Assembly: GCA_039923855.1 (NCBI GenBank)
Contig: JBDTBW010000019.1
Span: forward strand, 3,646 to 67,645
Source of the DNA: 66-474 sp039923855
Lineage (GTDB): Bacteria > Pseudomonadota > Gammaproteobacteria > Xanthomonadales > Rhodanobacteraceae
Direction: 5' to 3'
Length of the DNA stretch: 64,000 nt
Shown here: positions 33,059-42,668 of the stretch, in pieces
Position numbering within the stretch: the first letter of the stretch is position 1
How the letters are laid out: every line of letters starts with the position of its first letter
Notes under the pieces: model-generated
What the model was told of the DNA's origin: nothing
What the model saw: the letters and a program-made list of their open reading frames with translations, nothing else
Database searches by the model: none
Translations under genes and position numbers: made by a program

Positions 33059-35956
33059 CTACCTGGCCGCCACGAGCCGTTGCAGCACCCAACCGTAGCC
33101 GAGTTTGCGCGCACTGGCGGTGAGTGCCACGCGCGCGGCTTTCGCCACGGCCGGATCGCCGCCGCGTTCCTGCAAGCGCAACGCGGCGAGACGCGCTTCC
33201 AGCGCCATCCCGATCCACTGCCGCTTGTCGGCGTCGTCGGCCAAGGCTTGCAAAGCCGTGATCGCGGCATCGGGCGGGCCGGTCATCCCCTGCAATTCCG
33301 CCAGCGCGATGTCGAGCGGCAGCACTTCCGCGCGTTCGTTGACACGGCTGCGCAACTCGCGCGCCTGCGCCACCGCGCGATCGCGCGCGGCGGTGTCGCC
33401 GAGCGCCGCGTAGCACAATGCGAGCAGCCCACTGGTCACGGCTTCGCCGGCGGGCTCCTGAGTCGCGGTCCAGCCTGCCAAGGACTGCTGCAATGCGTCG
33501 CGAGCCCGCGTCCATTGTTGTCGGCCAAGTGCGATCTGGCCGATTATCATTTGTGCGTTGGCGGCGCTGAAGGTGTCTTTCGCGGTGGTGGCTGTCGTCG
33601 CAAGCGCAGTCATGCTGGTGACGGCCGCGTCGACCTCGCCCCGATCCAACGCGATTTCCGCACAGATAACATCGACGCCAGCGGACTGGCCAGGATCGTT
33701 CAATGCGCGCGCAGAAGACCGGGCTTGCGTGCACACTTCGTTGGCTCGATCCAACTCACCCCGTTCTCGCAAGAGATCAGCGTAAGCCGCAAGCGCAAAG
33801 ACCCGATGCGAGACCGAACCTGCCCGCTCGTCCAGCGCTATCGCCTGGCGGTACATGGATGCGATCGCATCGCTGGCCGTTTCGTCCGACATCTGTATCC
33901 CCAGCGCGGTGAGGTTCCAGCCTTGTCTCACAAGATCGCCGGTTTCGCGCGCGATCCGCAACGATTGCCGCGTTGCGGCTTCCGCTCCGTCACGGTCGCC
34001 GGCGGCCCACAACATGCGCGCCAACTCATCGTAGATCGCCGCCTCCCCGCCGAGATCGCCGATGCCCTGATAGATCGTCATCGCGCGTTGATAAGTCTCG
34101 CGCGCCGGCGCGATCTGGTTGTTGGCGAATTGCAAATTGCCGAGATTCTGCCAAGCCCGCGCCTCGCCGTGCGGATTGCCGCCGCGCCGGAAATCCGTGG
34201 CAGCCTTGCGCAACAGCGGTTCGGCTTGGACTTGTTGAGGTAATGCGATACCTAATTGCAGTTCAGCATTCGCAATAAGACCCGTTTCGCCGCGCGCTTG
34301 CGCCTGCTGCAGCGCAAGCCGGGCGTACTCGATATAGGCGGGATTATTGTCTCGCGTCGCAGCGATCCGCGCGGCTGCGAATTCGATGCGCGGATCGCCG
34401 GCATCGCCGAACAATTTGCGCAACGCGTTCAATGAGACCTCGGCATCGTCCGGTTTGCCCGCATCGATTTGCGCATCGATCAACTGGAATCGATACTCGG
34501 GATTCTGCGGGCGCAAGGCGACCAATTTCTGCCAAGTGTCGATCGCCTGCGCGTGATCGGCTTGCAGATCGAATTGCTGCGCTTCGATCTGCAGGTATTG
34601 TTCTTGCGGCAAGCCTTGCGCGTTCGTCAGCGCCTGCTTGGATGCGGCCAGCGCTTTCGCGCGATAGCCCAGCGACGACCACGCCTGCGCCAGATACATG
34701 TACGCCGGCGCGTAACCCGGCGCCTGCGCGATCGCCTGCAGCAATTCGTCCCGCGCGCGTGCGGGATCGTATGTGTGCAAGGCATCCAGCGCGAAGCCGA
34801 TGTGCCGCGCGACTTCCGCGCTTGGCGGTTGCGCGTTGGCGACGCGTAGCAATTCCTCCGGCACAACCGTTTGTTCGCCAAAACCATGGCGCAAAGTCGC
34901 GCCGGCTTGCGCGACCAATCGCGGCAGATCGGCGACCGCCCCGCTTCGCGACAGCGTGGCGACTGCGGCGCCGCTGCGGGTGTCCTGCACCGCAAGATCC
35001 ACGCGCAATTGCGGCGCGTCGTTGGCGCCCGATACCAGATACGCGCCGCTCAGCACATAGTGCGCGCCGAGCCGGCGTTGCAGTGTCGCCAGACTGGCGG
35101 GCGCGTAGCCGCCGGCCGCAGGCGCCGGCAGATCCGCGCGCGCCGGCCGCACCAGCTCATCCGACACCGCGTGCAACTTTCCGCCGACCGCAATCTCGGT
35201 GGCGAGCATTTCCGCCAGCGCGGGGCCGAGCCAGGCGTCCTTGTCGTTGCGCGAGAGATTGCTGAAATCGGCGATCGCGACGGCGCCCGGATCGAGTTTC
35301 GCCGCGCGCATGGCGAGCATCGCGTTCGACGAGGCAAAAAATCGGTACGCTATTGCGCCCGCGATCACCACCGCGATCGCGATCAGCCCGGCGACCAGCA
35401 ACGGACGCCAGCGATCGCCGCGGCGGCGATGCGGATCTGTCGATGCGGATGACGCTTCAACCGGCATCGTCGAAGGCGATTCGTCCACAAACGTAGTTAC
35501 GGATACCGCCGCCACAGCAGCCGCGTCGTTGGAAGCGCACAGGTTCGGGACCGTGTCGTGATTGGACCGATCGCTTGGCAACGATGCAAGCGCCGCCGTC
35601 GCGTCTTCGATGATGAGCGACGGCGCGGCGACACTGCTCACCTGCGCGATAAAGCGATAACCCAGCTTGGGCAGCGTCTCGATGTAGCGGCTCTCGCCGC
35701 CGTGGTCGCCCAGCGCGCGGCGGATCGTCCAGATGTGCTTGGTGAGATTGGACTCGTGCACGAAGCCGCGTGGCCACAGCGCGGCCATCAATTCGTCCTT
35801 GCTGACCGCGTGTCCGGCGCGCATCACCAGCAGCACCAGCGTGTCGAACACCTTGGGCGTCAAGGTCACGGCGTGGCCGTGCGCGAGCAAGCGCCGCTCG
35901 TGCGGATCGAGCTCGCAATCGGCGAAACGGTAGACCCGGTTCTCCTGCACCGACAC
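33059..35956 (-). CDS. OmpR/CadC-type winged-helix membrane regulator with TPR domain
   Basis: About 965 residues from the GTG at 35956; a TTG at 35980 is the alternative. Residues about 5-105 form a winged helix of the OmpR/ToxR class: VTLTPKVFDTLVLLVMRAGH, DELMAALWPRGFVHESNLTKHI, ALGDHGGESRYIETLPKLGYRF. One membrane helix follows (LLVAGLIAIAVVIAGAIAYRF, about 195-215). The periplasmic part has a TolB/FlgO-like segment (VAIADFSNLSRND) and then many TPR units. Such one-component regulators sense envelope signals and activate transcription from the membrane. It is divergent from a YadA-like adhesin, and the shared gap holds the triple 11-bp repeat, its probable binding site. Confidence 0.85.
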   Translation of the reverse strand: MSVQENRVYRFADCELDPHERRLLAHGHAVTLTPKVFDTLVLLVMRAGHAVSKDELMAALWPRGFVHESNLTKHIWTIRRALGDHGGESRYIETLPKLGYRFIAQVSSVAAPSLIIEDATAALASLPSDRSNHDTVPNLCASNDAAAVAAVSVTTFVDESPSTMPVEASSASTDPHRRRGDRWRPLLVAGLIAIAVVIAGAIAYRFFASSNAMLAMRAAKLDPGAVAIADFSNLSRNDKDAWLGPALAEMLATEIAVGGKLHAVSDELVRPARADLPAPAAGGYAPASLATLQRRLGAHYVLSGAYLVSGANDAPQLRVDLAVQDTRSGAAVATLSRSGAVADLPRLVAQAGATLRHGFGEQTVVPEELLRVANAQPPSAEVARHIGFALDALHTYDPARARDELLQAIAQAPGYAPAYMYLAQAWSSLGYRAKALAASKQALTNAQGLPQEQYLQIEAQQFDLQADHAQAIDTWQKLVALRPQNPEYRFQLIDAQIDAGKPDDAEVSLNALRKLFGDAGDPRIEFAAARIAATRDNNPAYIEYARLALQQAQARGETGLIANAELQLGIALPQQVQAEPLLRKAATDFRRGGNPHGEARAWQNLGNLQFANNQIAPARETYQRAMTIYQGIGDLGGEAAIYDELARMLWAAGDRDGAEAATRQSLRIARETGDLVRQGWNLTALGIQMSDETASDAIASMYRQAIALDERAGSVSHRVFALAAYADLLRERGELDRANEVCTQARSSARALNDPGQSAGVDVICAEIALDRGEVDAAVTSMTALATTATTAKDTFSAANAQMIIGQIALGRQQWTRARDALQQSLAGWTATQEPAGEAVTSGLLALCYAALGDTAARDRAVAQARELRSRVNERAEVLPLDIALAELQGMTGPPDAAITALQALADDADKRQWIGMALEARLAALRLQERGGDPAVAKAARVALTASARKLGYGWVLQRLVAAR

Positions 35957-35981
35957 GGCCCCGGCCCACGGCAGGAACAAG

Positions 35982-36014
35982 GCAGTAATTCTGCCAGAAA
36001 AATGCCAGCGAAAC
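35982..36014 (+). promoter_or_regulatory. Triple 11-bp direct-repeat element, copy A
   Basis: Units GCAGTAATTCT, GCCAGAAAAAT and GCCAGCGAAAC follow each other without gaps, then GG. It lies in the divergent region between the winged-helix regulator and the YadA-like gene, 107 bp before the GTG of the latter. Eleven-base tandem repeats are the usual site type for OmpR-class winged helices. Three further copies occur at 38098, 44081 and 46906. Confidence 0.75.
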
Positions 36015-36121
36015 GGCGACGACGGCGATATCGCTCCTGACTAGGTTTGCGATCACCTCATGCGCAAGCGCGAAAGCGCGGCGCCAACAAGGGGTTCATC
36101 CAACAATCCGGGAGATCCATC

Positions 36122-37843
36122 GTGCACATCGAAATCTGCAACGTCAGTCGTTTCACTCCGTCGAACAGAGCCGGCCGTAGATCATCGCGATCGTTGCTGG
36201 CCGGCGCCGTCCTCGCCGCATTGATGACATTTAGCTGCACGTCCGCCTTCGCCGGCGAAACCTGCGATACCTCAGTATTGCCCCTGAACAACGGCTCCAG
36301 CGCGCCCGGCGTCAACGCCGTCGCGTGCGGCACGCAAAGCACTGCCAGTGGAACCAACGCCATGGCTTTCGGGTTCCAGAATACTGCCAGTGGCACCGCC
36401 AGCAGCTCGTTCGGCGCCTTCACCGTCGCCAGCGGCGATTTCAGCACTGCTTTCGGCAGTTGGTTGGATCTGAACGGCAGTGGCGGACCGGATCTCAACG
36501 AATTGAACTTCGCTACCGGGTTCGGCAGTAGTGCGTTCGGCGCTGCGGCGCAAGCAACCGGAGACTACGGCATCGCTCTCGGCGCCGCGGCGGAAGCCCG
36601 CGGCAACGGCGGCGTGGCCGCCGGTTTTCACGCGATCGCCGAAGGCACTTCCAGCAGCGCAATCGGCGAAAGCGCGTTGGCGGAAGGCAGCAACAGCAGT
36701 GCGTGGGGTGTGGGTGCCGAGGCCACCGCCGTCAACAGCCTCGCTGCCGGAAGTTTCGCCAGCGCGACCGGCAGCGGCAGCGTGGCCGTCGGCGGCTGGA
36801 TCGACAGCAACGGCGATGGTATTCCGCAACTTAACGAGGAAACCTTCGCCGACGGTATCGATGCCACCGCTATCGGCCCCGATGCGCAAGCGACCGGTGA
36901 CTTCAGCATCGCAGCCGGCGCCTTCAGCCACACCAACCAGGAGGCCAGCAGCGCCTTCGGCGCCGATGCGCAGACGTACGGCATCGGCGACACCGCGATC
37001 GGCTTTGCCGCCGATACGCAAGGCGACAATTCGATCGCTGTCGGCGACAACGCCCGTGCAGCCTCTACTGGTGCGATTGCCATCGGCAGCTTCGCGCAGG
37101 CCGCCAATATCAACAATACCGCGGTGGGTTACGGCAGCAACGCTGGTGGGAACAACAGCGTTGCTCTGGGCGCCAACAGCAATGTGACTGGCACCAACAG
37201 TGTTGCAGTCGGAGCGGACTCCATCGCCGATCGCGACAACACGGTATCGGTGGGCGCTGTCGGCAGCGAACGGCAGATCGTCAACGTCGCCGACGGAACG
37301 GAAGCACACGATGCGGTGAACGTTGAACAATTGAATGTCGCAACCGGCAACGCGGTCGCCACTGCGAACCACTACACGGATACGCAAGTCGTCAATGCCA
37401 ACGCCGCGGTGCTGGGCCAAGCCAAGACGTACACCGACACCCAGACTGCGGAGGCGCTCAGCTCGGCCAAGACCTACGCCGATGCCGGTGACACCAAAAC
37501 CTTGGACGCGGCGAAGACATACACCGATCGGCAGATCGCCGATGCGGTCAGCGGCGACCTGAACGCGTTCGAGGATCGGACCAACGCCCGCTTCAACGAA
37601 CAGGACAAACGCATCGACCGCTTGGGCGCGATGGGCGCGGCGTCTGCGCAGATGGCGATCAACACCGCCGGTTTATCCGGCGACAACCGCATCGGCGTCG
37701 GCGCCGGCACTTACAACGGCGAGTCGGCCGCGTCGATCGGCTATCAGCATATGTTCGCCGACCACAAGGCCAGCGTCTCGGTCGGCGCGGCGTTCGGCAG
37801 CAATGAAACTTCCGGCGGCGTCGGCGCGGGCTTTAGTTGGTGA
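36122..37843 (+). CDS. YadA-like trimeric autotransporter adhesin
   Basis: 573 residues from the GTG at 36122, with GGGAG upstream. An extended signal region (RSLLAGAVLAALMTFSCTSAFA) precedes a head made of YadA/Hia-type repeats (patterns such as ATGSGSVAVGG and AQGDNSIAVGDNARA), a neck (AHDAVNVEQLN), a short coiled-coil stalk and a C-terminal YadA anchor (RIGVGAGTYNGESAASIGYQ..VGAGFSW) ending in Trp. Trimers form an outer-membrane barrel and expose a surface lollipop that binds host or matrix surfaces. Expression is probably tied to the divergent regulator through repeat copy A. Confidence 0.9.
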   Translation: MHIEICNVSRFTPSNRAGRRSSRSLLAGAVLAALMTFSCTSAFAGETCDTSVLPLNNGSSAPGVNAVACGTQSTASGTNAMAFGFQNTASGTASSSFGAFTVASGDFSTAFGSWLDLNGSGGPDLNELNFATGFGSSAFGAAAQATGDYGIALGAAAEARGNGGVAAGFHAIAEGTSSSAIGESALAEGSNSSAWGVGAEATAVNSLAAGSFASATGSGSVAVGGWIDSNGDGIPQLNEETFADGIDATAIGPDAQATGDFSIAAGAFSHTNQEASSAFGADAQTYGIGDTAIGFAADTQGDNSIAVGDNARAASTGAIAIGSFAQAANINNTAVGYGSNAGGNNSVALGANSNVTGTNSVAVGADSIADRDNTVSVGAVGSERQIVNVADGTEAHDAVNVEQLNVATGNAVATANHYTDTQVVNANAAVLGQAKTYTDTQTAEALSSAKTYADAGDTKTLDAAKTYTDRQIADAVSGDLNAFEDRTNARFNEQDKRIDRLGAMGAASAQMAINTAGLSGDNRIGVGAGTYNGESAASIGYQHMFADHKASVSVGAAFGSNETSGGVGAGFSW

Positions 37844-37848
37844 AGAAA

Positions 37849-38019
37849 TCCCCTCTCCCTCCGGGAGAGGAGCAGGGGTGAGGGTTCGGGCAAGACAGCA
37901 ACGTCGCACTCGACTCGTACCCTCACCCGCCCCACCTTCAGCGCCAACGAAGATACCTTGCAATATCCGAGCTTTCGAAGGCGCCGAAGATGGGGCGCCC
38001 TCTCCCGGAGGGAGAGGGA
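37849..38019. repeat. REP-like inverted repeat pair after the adhesin
   Basis: CCCCTCTCCCtccGGGAGAGG near 37850-37871 and CCCTCTCCCggaGGGAGAGGG near 37999-38019, with GGGGTGAGGGTTCG and CGTACCCTCACCC arms inside. It is the widest-spaced copy in the window. Confidence 0.8.
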
Positions 38020-38027
38020 TAAAACTG

Positions 38028-38061
38028 AAGAGCCGGCGCGTAAGCGCCGGCTCTTTTTTTT
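38028..38061 (+). terminator. Strong rho-independent terminator
   Basis: AAGAGCCGGCGC stem, GTAA loop, GCGCCGGCTCTT, then a run of T. This ends the adhesin transcript and isolates the next unit, which starts with repeat element B. Confidence 0.92.
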
Positions 38062-38097
38062 AAAGCACAGCCAACGGGGCGGACGCCAGGTGGCCCG

Positions 38098-38130
38098 GCA
38101 GGATTTCTGCCAGAAAAAAGCCAGCGAAAC
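38098..38130 (+). promoter_or_regulatory. Triple 11-bp direct-repeat element, copy B
   Basis: GCAGGATTTCT, GCCAGAAAAAA, GCCAGCGAAAC, then GGAAAGGACAG. It lies 58 bp upstream of the LGFP-repeat protein start and after a strong terminator, so it is well placed as the promoter-proximal element of the 38.2-44 kb genes. Confidence 0.75.
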
Positions 38131-38188
38131 GGAAAGGACAGCGCGTCCATGTCGACGGATGCTGGCGGCACCCCCGAGGAGAACCACC

Positions 38189-39541
38189 ATGAACCGCATC
38201 ATCCTGAAATTATTGGCCGGCGCCGCATTGCTGTTGGTCGCGGCCGCGTCTTTCGCACATACCTGCGACCAGCATGCGGTCTACGGCGCGATCGGCGACC
38301 GCTACCGGCAGCTTGGCGGCGAGGCCGGACCGCTCGGCTGCCCCTTGTCCGATGAAGCCGGCGCGAATAATGGCGGACGCTTCAATCAATTCGAGCACGG
38401 GCAGATCACTTGGGCGCCGCGGCAAGGTTCCGGCATGACCATCGCCGCCTGGCAGGCCGGTGACAGCGTATGGCTGGAGTGGGGACAGACCGACATCCAT
38501 TTCGACAAGTTTCTGGTCCGCTACGACTACCAGCATCAGAACATCGGCCAGGACGACTGGGCGCCGGGCAACGGCGGCAGGTATCAGTTGAACGCGACAC
38601 GCCCCGGCAATTACGGATTCTCCGTGCAGGGTTGCAACGGCGACTGCCAGGGTTGGGACAAGACGGTCGAGGTCTTCGTGGATGTGGCGGATCCGCGGGG
38701 CGTGAACGGCGGCCTGCAAGTGGTGTCCACGGGAATATTGCCAGGCATGCGGCAGACGCTCTTCTCGAACGACCGCTTCTTCCTTGATGCCTTCAACCGA
38801 GCATGGTCGCTCGCGCGCGGCCCGCTCTGTGACGCCATCAAGAGCCAGGCCGGAGGCGCCGACGCGCTCGGTCCCGGCTACACCTTGCATCCCGATATGT
38901 TTTGCAAGCTCGCGCCGAGCGGACTGTTGTTTCTCGACGATGCTTCCGGCGCCAGCGGCGCCGTGGATGTCACCTTCGACGTGCCGCACAACTATTTCGA
39001 AGCCACCACCACCCAGCCATCGGTGCTGGGCTCGTACGCCGATCCGCGCTTCTCCTTCACGTTCGAGATCGCGTTGCACATGCGGCTTGATCCGGTCAAC
39101 TTGAAAGTGCAGAGCGTCGATTACGCGGTGATCAATGCCAGCAAACCCGATTCGCACAATGCGGCGGCGGACGTGATGAACATCGTCGGCCCGATCGTGG
39201 CGCCGAGTGTGTTGCGCCGGGCGCGGATCGCGGTGGATCGCAGCGGATCCATCAACGTGGACAGGCTCAACGATGCGTTGCAGGCCGGGCGCGATGCGGT
39301 CGCCTCCAACCTGCAGGGCCACACGCCGTCCTACGCCATCGACAACGGCAACGTGCGGGTGACGTTGGCTGGCCCCGTGCCGGCGACCGCGAAATTGAAT
39401 GCAAATGTCGGCGCGCAGGAAATGACGCGAAAACAGCCGATGAATCCGCCGGCCGCCACGGGCACCCAGCGAATGGTGCATGCACCGCCCATCAAGTTCC
39501 GCAGGGTGACGCCCGCCTCCGCATCGTCGTCGCATCGGTGA
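38189..39541 (+). CDS. Secreted LGFP-repeat protein of unknown function
   Basis: 450 residues from the ATG at 38189, with GAGGAG upstream. The signal peptide is MNRIILKLLAGAALLLVAAA..FAH. Residues about 25-75 form an LGFP-type repeat (YGAIGDRYRQLGGEAGPLGCPLSDE and FEHGQITWAP), a motif thought to bind cell-wall or surface glycans. The rest, including a Cys pair (GCNGDC), a beta-rich segment and a C-terminal Pro/Ala stretch, matches nothing recognised. It is probably the first gene of an operon with 39594 and 40679. Confidence 0.75.
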   Translation: MNRIILKLLAGAALLLVAAASFAHTCDQHAVYGAIGDRYRQLGGEAGPLGCPLSDEAGANNGGRFNQFEHGQITWAPRQGSGMTIAAWQAGDSVWLEWGQTDIHFDKFLVRYDYQHQNIGQDDWAPGNGGRYQLNATRPGNYGFSVQGCNGDCQGWDKTVEVFVDVADPRGVNGGLQVVSTGILPGMRQTLFSNDRFFLDAFNRAWSLARGPLCDAIKSQAGGADALGPGYTLHPDMFCKLAPSGLLFLDDASGASGAVDVTFDVPHNYFEATTTQPSVLGSYADPRFSFTFEIALHMRLDPVNLKVQSVDYAVINASKPDSHNAAADVMNIVGPIVAPSVLRRARIAVDRSGSINVDRLNDALQAGRDAVASNLQGHTPSYAIDNGNVRVTLAGPVPATAKLNANVGAQEMTRKQPMNPPAATGTQRMVHAPPIKFRRVTPASASSSHR

Positions 39542-39593
39542 TCGCCGGATCCCGCAACGTGGAAATGATCCTCGACCATAATTTCTTACCGCC

Positions 39594-40682
39594 ATGAATA
39601 CGACGCCCGACAAACCCGTCCGCAAACACACCCGCGCTTGGTTGATCGCGCTACTGCTCGCCTTCGCTGTCGGCTTCCTGCTGGCGTGTTGGTTGATGCG
39701 CCGTCACCCCGTCGCACCGCCGACATGTCCGCAGACCAGTCAGGCAGCTCCCGCAAACAAGGCAAGCCCTGCGGGTGGCGGCGGCGCGCATGGTGCGGGA
39801 GCACCCGGAACCGGTAGTCCCGCGAAGCTCGGCGCCAAGGGCGACGGCACCGGCACGGTAATCGGCAACGCTGGGCAAGTCACGGGCAGTGGCGCACCGG
39901 CTTCGCTCAGCGGCGGCGGCAATGGCGACGGTGATCTGGCGGGTGGCGGCGCAAATAGTGGCAGCGGCAATACCGTTTCCAGTGGCGGCGACAGCAAGGT
40001 TAGCGGCGGCGGTGAAATCGAAGCGTCCGGTGGCGGAAACGGAACAACGACGCCCGGCGACGATCAATCGCTGCCCCAGCCTGCATCTTCCGCAACGCCA
40101 GCGAACGGCACGCAACCGGTCACGGCCACTTCCGGCGGCGCATTGCAACTCGGGCCGCCGAATTCCGATCTCGGTGTGGACAATTCGAAACCCGCGGGCA
40201 AGGTCGTCACCGCGCTCGATTACCGCTACGACCAGAGCGGGCTGCCGCACTATCCGAATGCGATCAAGGTGGCGAGCGGCACCGATGCCGCGGCCGCCGC
40301 GGGTCCAAACTCGAAGAACTTTAGCGTCACCGAAATCGTCACCGACGACGCGCCCGACGTCGCCGCTGCGTGGTACCACGATCACTTGCCGGCGGGCTGG
40401 AAAGAACTGCAGATGCCGAGCGCGCTGGTCATGGATCAGGCGATCGCGCAATCGAAGACGCCGTCGCCGAACGAATCGCCGGTGAACGCCATGCTCAACG
40501 CGATGATCGTCGGCCCGCAACTCGAGCGCGACAAACCAGGCGTGGATGCCGCGCGCGCGGCGGGGCTGACGATCTTCCAGCCACCGGATCAAAACACCGA
40601 TCACCGGATGATCATCGTGATCAAGGACAGCAAGACCGGCAAGACCGGCGTGCTGCTGATGAAAAAAGCGGATCAGTCATGA
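39594..40682 (+). CDS. Membrane-anchored protein with Gly/Ser-rich linker
   Basis: 362 residues. One transmembrane helix (WLIALLLAFAVGFLLACWLM) follows a short basic N-terminus. Residues about 55-180 are Gly/Ser/Ala-rich and probably unstructured. The C-terminal globular part (from ALDYRYDQSGLPHYPNAIKVA) contains a stretch reminiscent of the small secreted protein at 44194, where a 'YP' motif also precedes a short domain and WYHDH compares with WYTSN. Family unknown. The stop overlaps the next start (ATGA), so the two are coupled. Confidence 0.6.
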   Translation: MNTTPDKPVRKHTRAWLIALLLAFAVGFLLACWLMRRHPVAPPTCPQTSQAAPANKASPAGGGGAHGAGAPGTGSPAKLGAKGDGTGTVIGNAGQVTGSGAPASLSGGGNGDGDLAGGGANSGSGNTVSSGGDSKVSGGGEIEASGGGNGTTTPGDDQSLPQPASSATPANGTQPVTATSGGALQLGPPNSDLGVDNSKPAGKVVTALDYRYDQSGLPHYPNAIKVASGTDAAAAAGPNSKNFSVTEIVTDDAPDVAAAWYHDHLPAGWKELQMPSALVMDQAIAQSKTPSPNESPVNAMLNAMIVGPQLERDKPGVDAARAAGLTIFQPPDQNTDHRMIIVIKDSKTGKTGVLLMKKADQS

Positions 40683-42574
40683 ACGCGCGCCATCGTTCAA
40701 TGAAGTCGCTGATTCGCGGGTGCATCGCAATCACGATCGCCTTGTCGTGCTGCACGAACCCCGCGTTCGCACAAACGTCCGAGGAACCCACCGCCACCGT
40801 CAAGGTTTCGCCTGACCGGATAGAACCGGGCGGCTCGGTCACGATTTCGGGCCTTGGCTACATGCAGGGCAGCCTGAAGCTGATCCTCACGGTCACGCGG
40901 CCGGACGGAGTCAAGACCACGCTGGGCGCCGTTCCCGACAACCAGGGCCGTTATTCAACGCCCTACATCGGCGCGCCAAAACCTGGCGATTACACGGTCA
41001 GCGCGCAAGTCAGCGAAAAAGGCGCGCCCGCCATCGCGCATTTCAAGGTCGAAAGCAACGCGATCGATATCGACGAGGGCGTTGCGGACAACAAGAAGTT
41101 CCTGGAACAAGGCACCGAGCTGGTCAAGACGGTAAAGGCCAAAGTGGACAACACGCCCGACTCTCCGGCGAAAACGGAAATGGAAGCGAAGCTGGGCAAT
41201 CTGGAGACCAAGCTCCAGCAGGTGTCGCAGCAATCTGCGCAACTGCCGGCGATGCTGGCGCCGTTCAAGTCGCTACTTGCCGAGCATCCGGAAACGCAAG
41301 CCGCATTGCAGCCGATGCTGGATCACTTGGACCAACTCGATCAGAAAACACGACAGCAAAGCGACGCAGTCGTGAAGACCGCCGCCGACTTGCAAAAAAC
41401 GCTCGCCGCCTGCGATTCGATCGATCACGCCGTCCAGGCGCTGCGGGGCGTCTCCGACGTGCTAGATCTGCTGCGGGAACCTTACGAGTTCGTGACCGCC
41501 TACACCGCCGACATGGCGAAATCGCAGATGCCCGCCGAGGCCGGCCCGGCGGAGGACGCGGCCCGGAAGGCGGTCAACCTGGCCCACGGAATCCAGGGTG
41601 CGGGCAGCGGATCGAACGAAGAAGTCGAAGAAGCCATGGGCGCCGCGAAGGGCGCGATCGCCGAGAACGGCATCGAGCTCGGTTCCGAAACCGCGATTGC
41701 CGAAAAGCTGGTTGAAGCGATCCCGGAATCGATCCGCAAGAGCGATGGCTACAAGTTCGCCGTCACCGAGGTCAAGAAATTCGCGCCGCGCGTGATCAAC
41801 GACGCCGCGAATCCGATGAAGCTGTTGAACGACGACGCCGCGCTGACCACCGATGTCGCCAGCTACGGCGAGAAGAAAATGTTCGCGCGGTATTGCGAGA
41901 AATTCGAAGGGCCATTCACCGCGAAAATGGCCGCGTATTTCTACGCCAAGGGCTACGACCAGGACTGGTGGCATTTCACCATCGCGATCAAAGGCAAGCT
42001 GACCCTGCTTTATCCGAAGGATGCCGGTGGCGCCAGCGTGCCGCTGAGCGGCCAGTTCGAGGGCGGCGCTACCCGATTCGGCTACAACGAGAGCGTCTGG
42101 AAGCACAGCGACCTGATCAAGATCGCCGGTGGCGCGAAGGGGCTGGTCGGCACCAAGGACACCGCACCGATGGCCACCGACCCCGGCAAGGGCGGCGTGC
42201 TGAGTTCGCTGCTGTCGCCCACCTCGTTCTACATTCCCGTGAGTGGCCACTACGCCAATGGCCGTGTCGACTTCAAGCTCGAGAGCGCCAGCACCGATTT
42301 CGACATGAATTACGTCAGGGGCCGCACTTTCTACGCGGTGATTTCGCCCTACACGCTGTATCTGCCGGTGATGAGCGCTTTCAGCCTGCCTTACATGGAT
42401 GCGCATTTCCTGCTGGGGCACTTCGGTTTCAAGTATCCGGTGGTGCAGAGCAAGGATTCGATGGTGGTCGACGCGCACGAAGACCGTGACGCCGATCGAC
42501 CGCCCGGCAACAAGGCCCACTACACGTTCACGCTGAAAGCCTGCAACCCATCCTGCGGGAGTTCGAAGGAATGA
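40679..42574 (+). CDS. Secreted protein with Ig-like N-terminal domain and helical body
   Basis: 631 residues from the ATG at 40679. After a signal peptide (CIAITIALSCCTNPAFA) comes an Ig/FN3-like domain (ATVKVSPDRIEPGGSVTISGLGYMQGSL, GDYTVSAQVSEKG). Residues about 130-260 are strongly helical with coiled-coil character (AKTEMEAKLGNLETKLQQVS). The C-terminal half is mixed alpha/beta with LTLLYPKD and GYNESVWKHSD. No known family. Coupling to the membrane-anchored protein upstream suggests that they work together in the periplasm. Confidence 0.6.
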   Translation: MNARHRSMKSLIRGCIAITIALSCCTNPAFAQTSEEPTATVKVSPDRIEPGGSVTISGLGYMQGSLKLILTVTRPDGVKTTLGAVPDNQGRYSTPYIGAPKPGDYTVSAQVSEKGAPAIAHFKVESNAIDIDEGVADNKKFLEQGTELVKTVKAKVDNTPDSPAKTEMEAKLGNLETKLQQVSQQSAQLPAMLAPFKSLLAEHPETQAALQPMLDHLDQLDQKTRQQSDAVVKTAADLQKTLAACDSIDHAVQALRGVSDVLDLLREPYEFVTAYTADMAKSQMPAEAGPAEDAARKAVNLAHGIQGAGSGSNEEVEEAMGAAKGAIAENGIELGSETAIAEKLVEAIPESIRKSDGYKFAVTEVKKFAPRVINDAANPMKLLNDDAALTTDVASYGEKKMFARYCEKFEGPFTAKMAAYFYAKGYDQDWWHFTIAIKGKLTLLYPKDAGGASVPLSGQFEGGATRFGYNESVWKHSDLIKIAGGAKGLVGTKDTAPMATDPGKGGVLSSLLSPTSFYIPVSGHYANGRVDFKLESASTDFDMNYVRGRTFYAVISPYTLYLPVMSAFSLPYMDAHFLLGHFGFKYPVVQSKDSMVVDAHEDRDADRPPGNKAHYTFTLKACNPSCGSSKE

Positions 42575-42668
42575 GCGATGTCGTTCATGTCCTTTTGATT
42601 TCGTTTCTTCAAGTGTTGTAAGCAGCGGATACCACCGTTGCGTCGCTGCACCCCTTCAACCGGAGAAC

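Noticed and set aside
33018..34243. Plus-strand frame over the regulator gene
   Set aside because: Antisense to the TPR portion of the winged-helix regulator, which has clear domains; no independent evidence.
37849..38061. Small coding gene between the adhesin and the LGFP protein
   Set aside because: Open frames here cross a REP pair and a strong terminator and have no ribosome-binding site.
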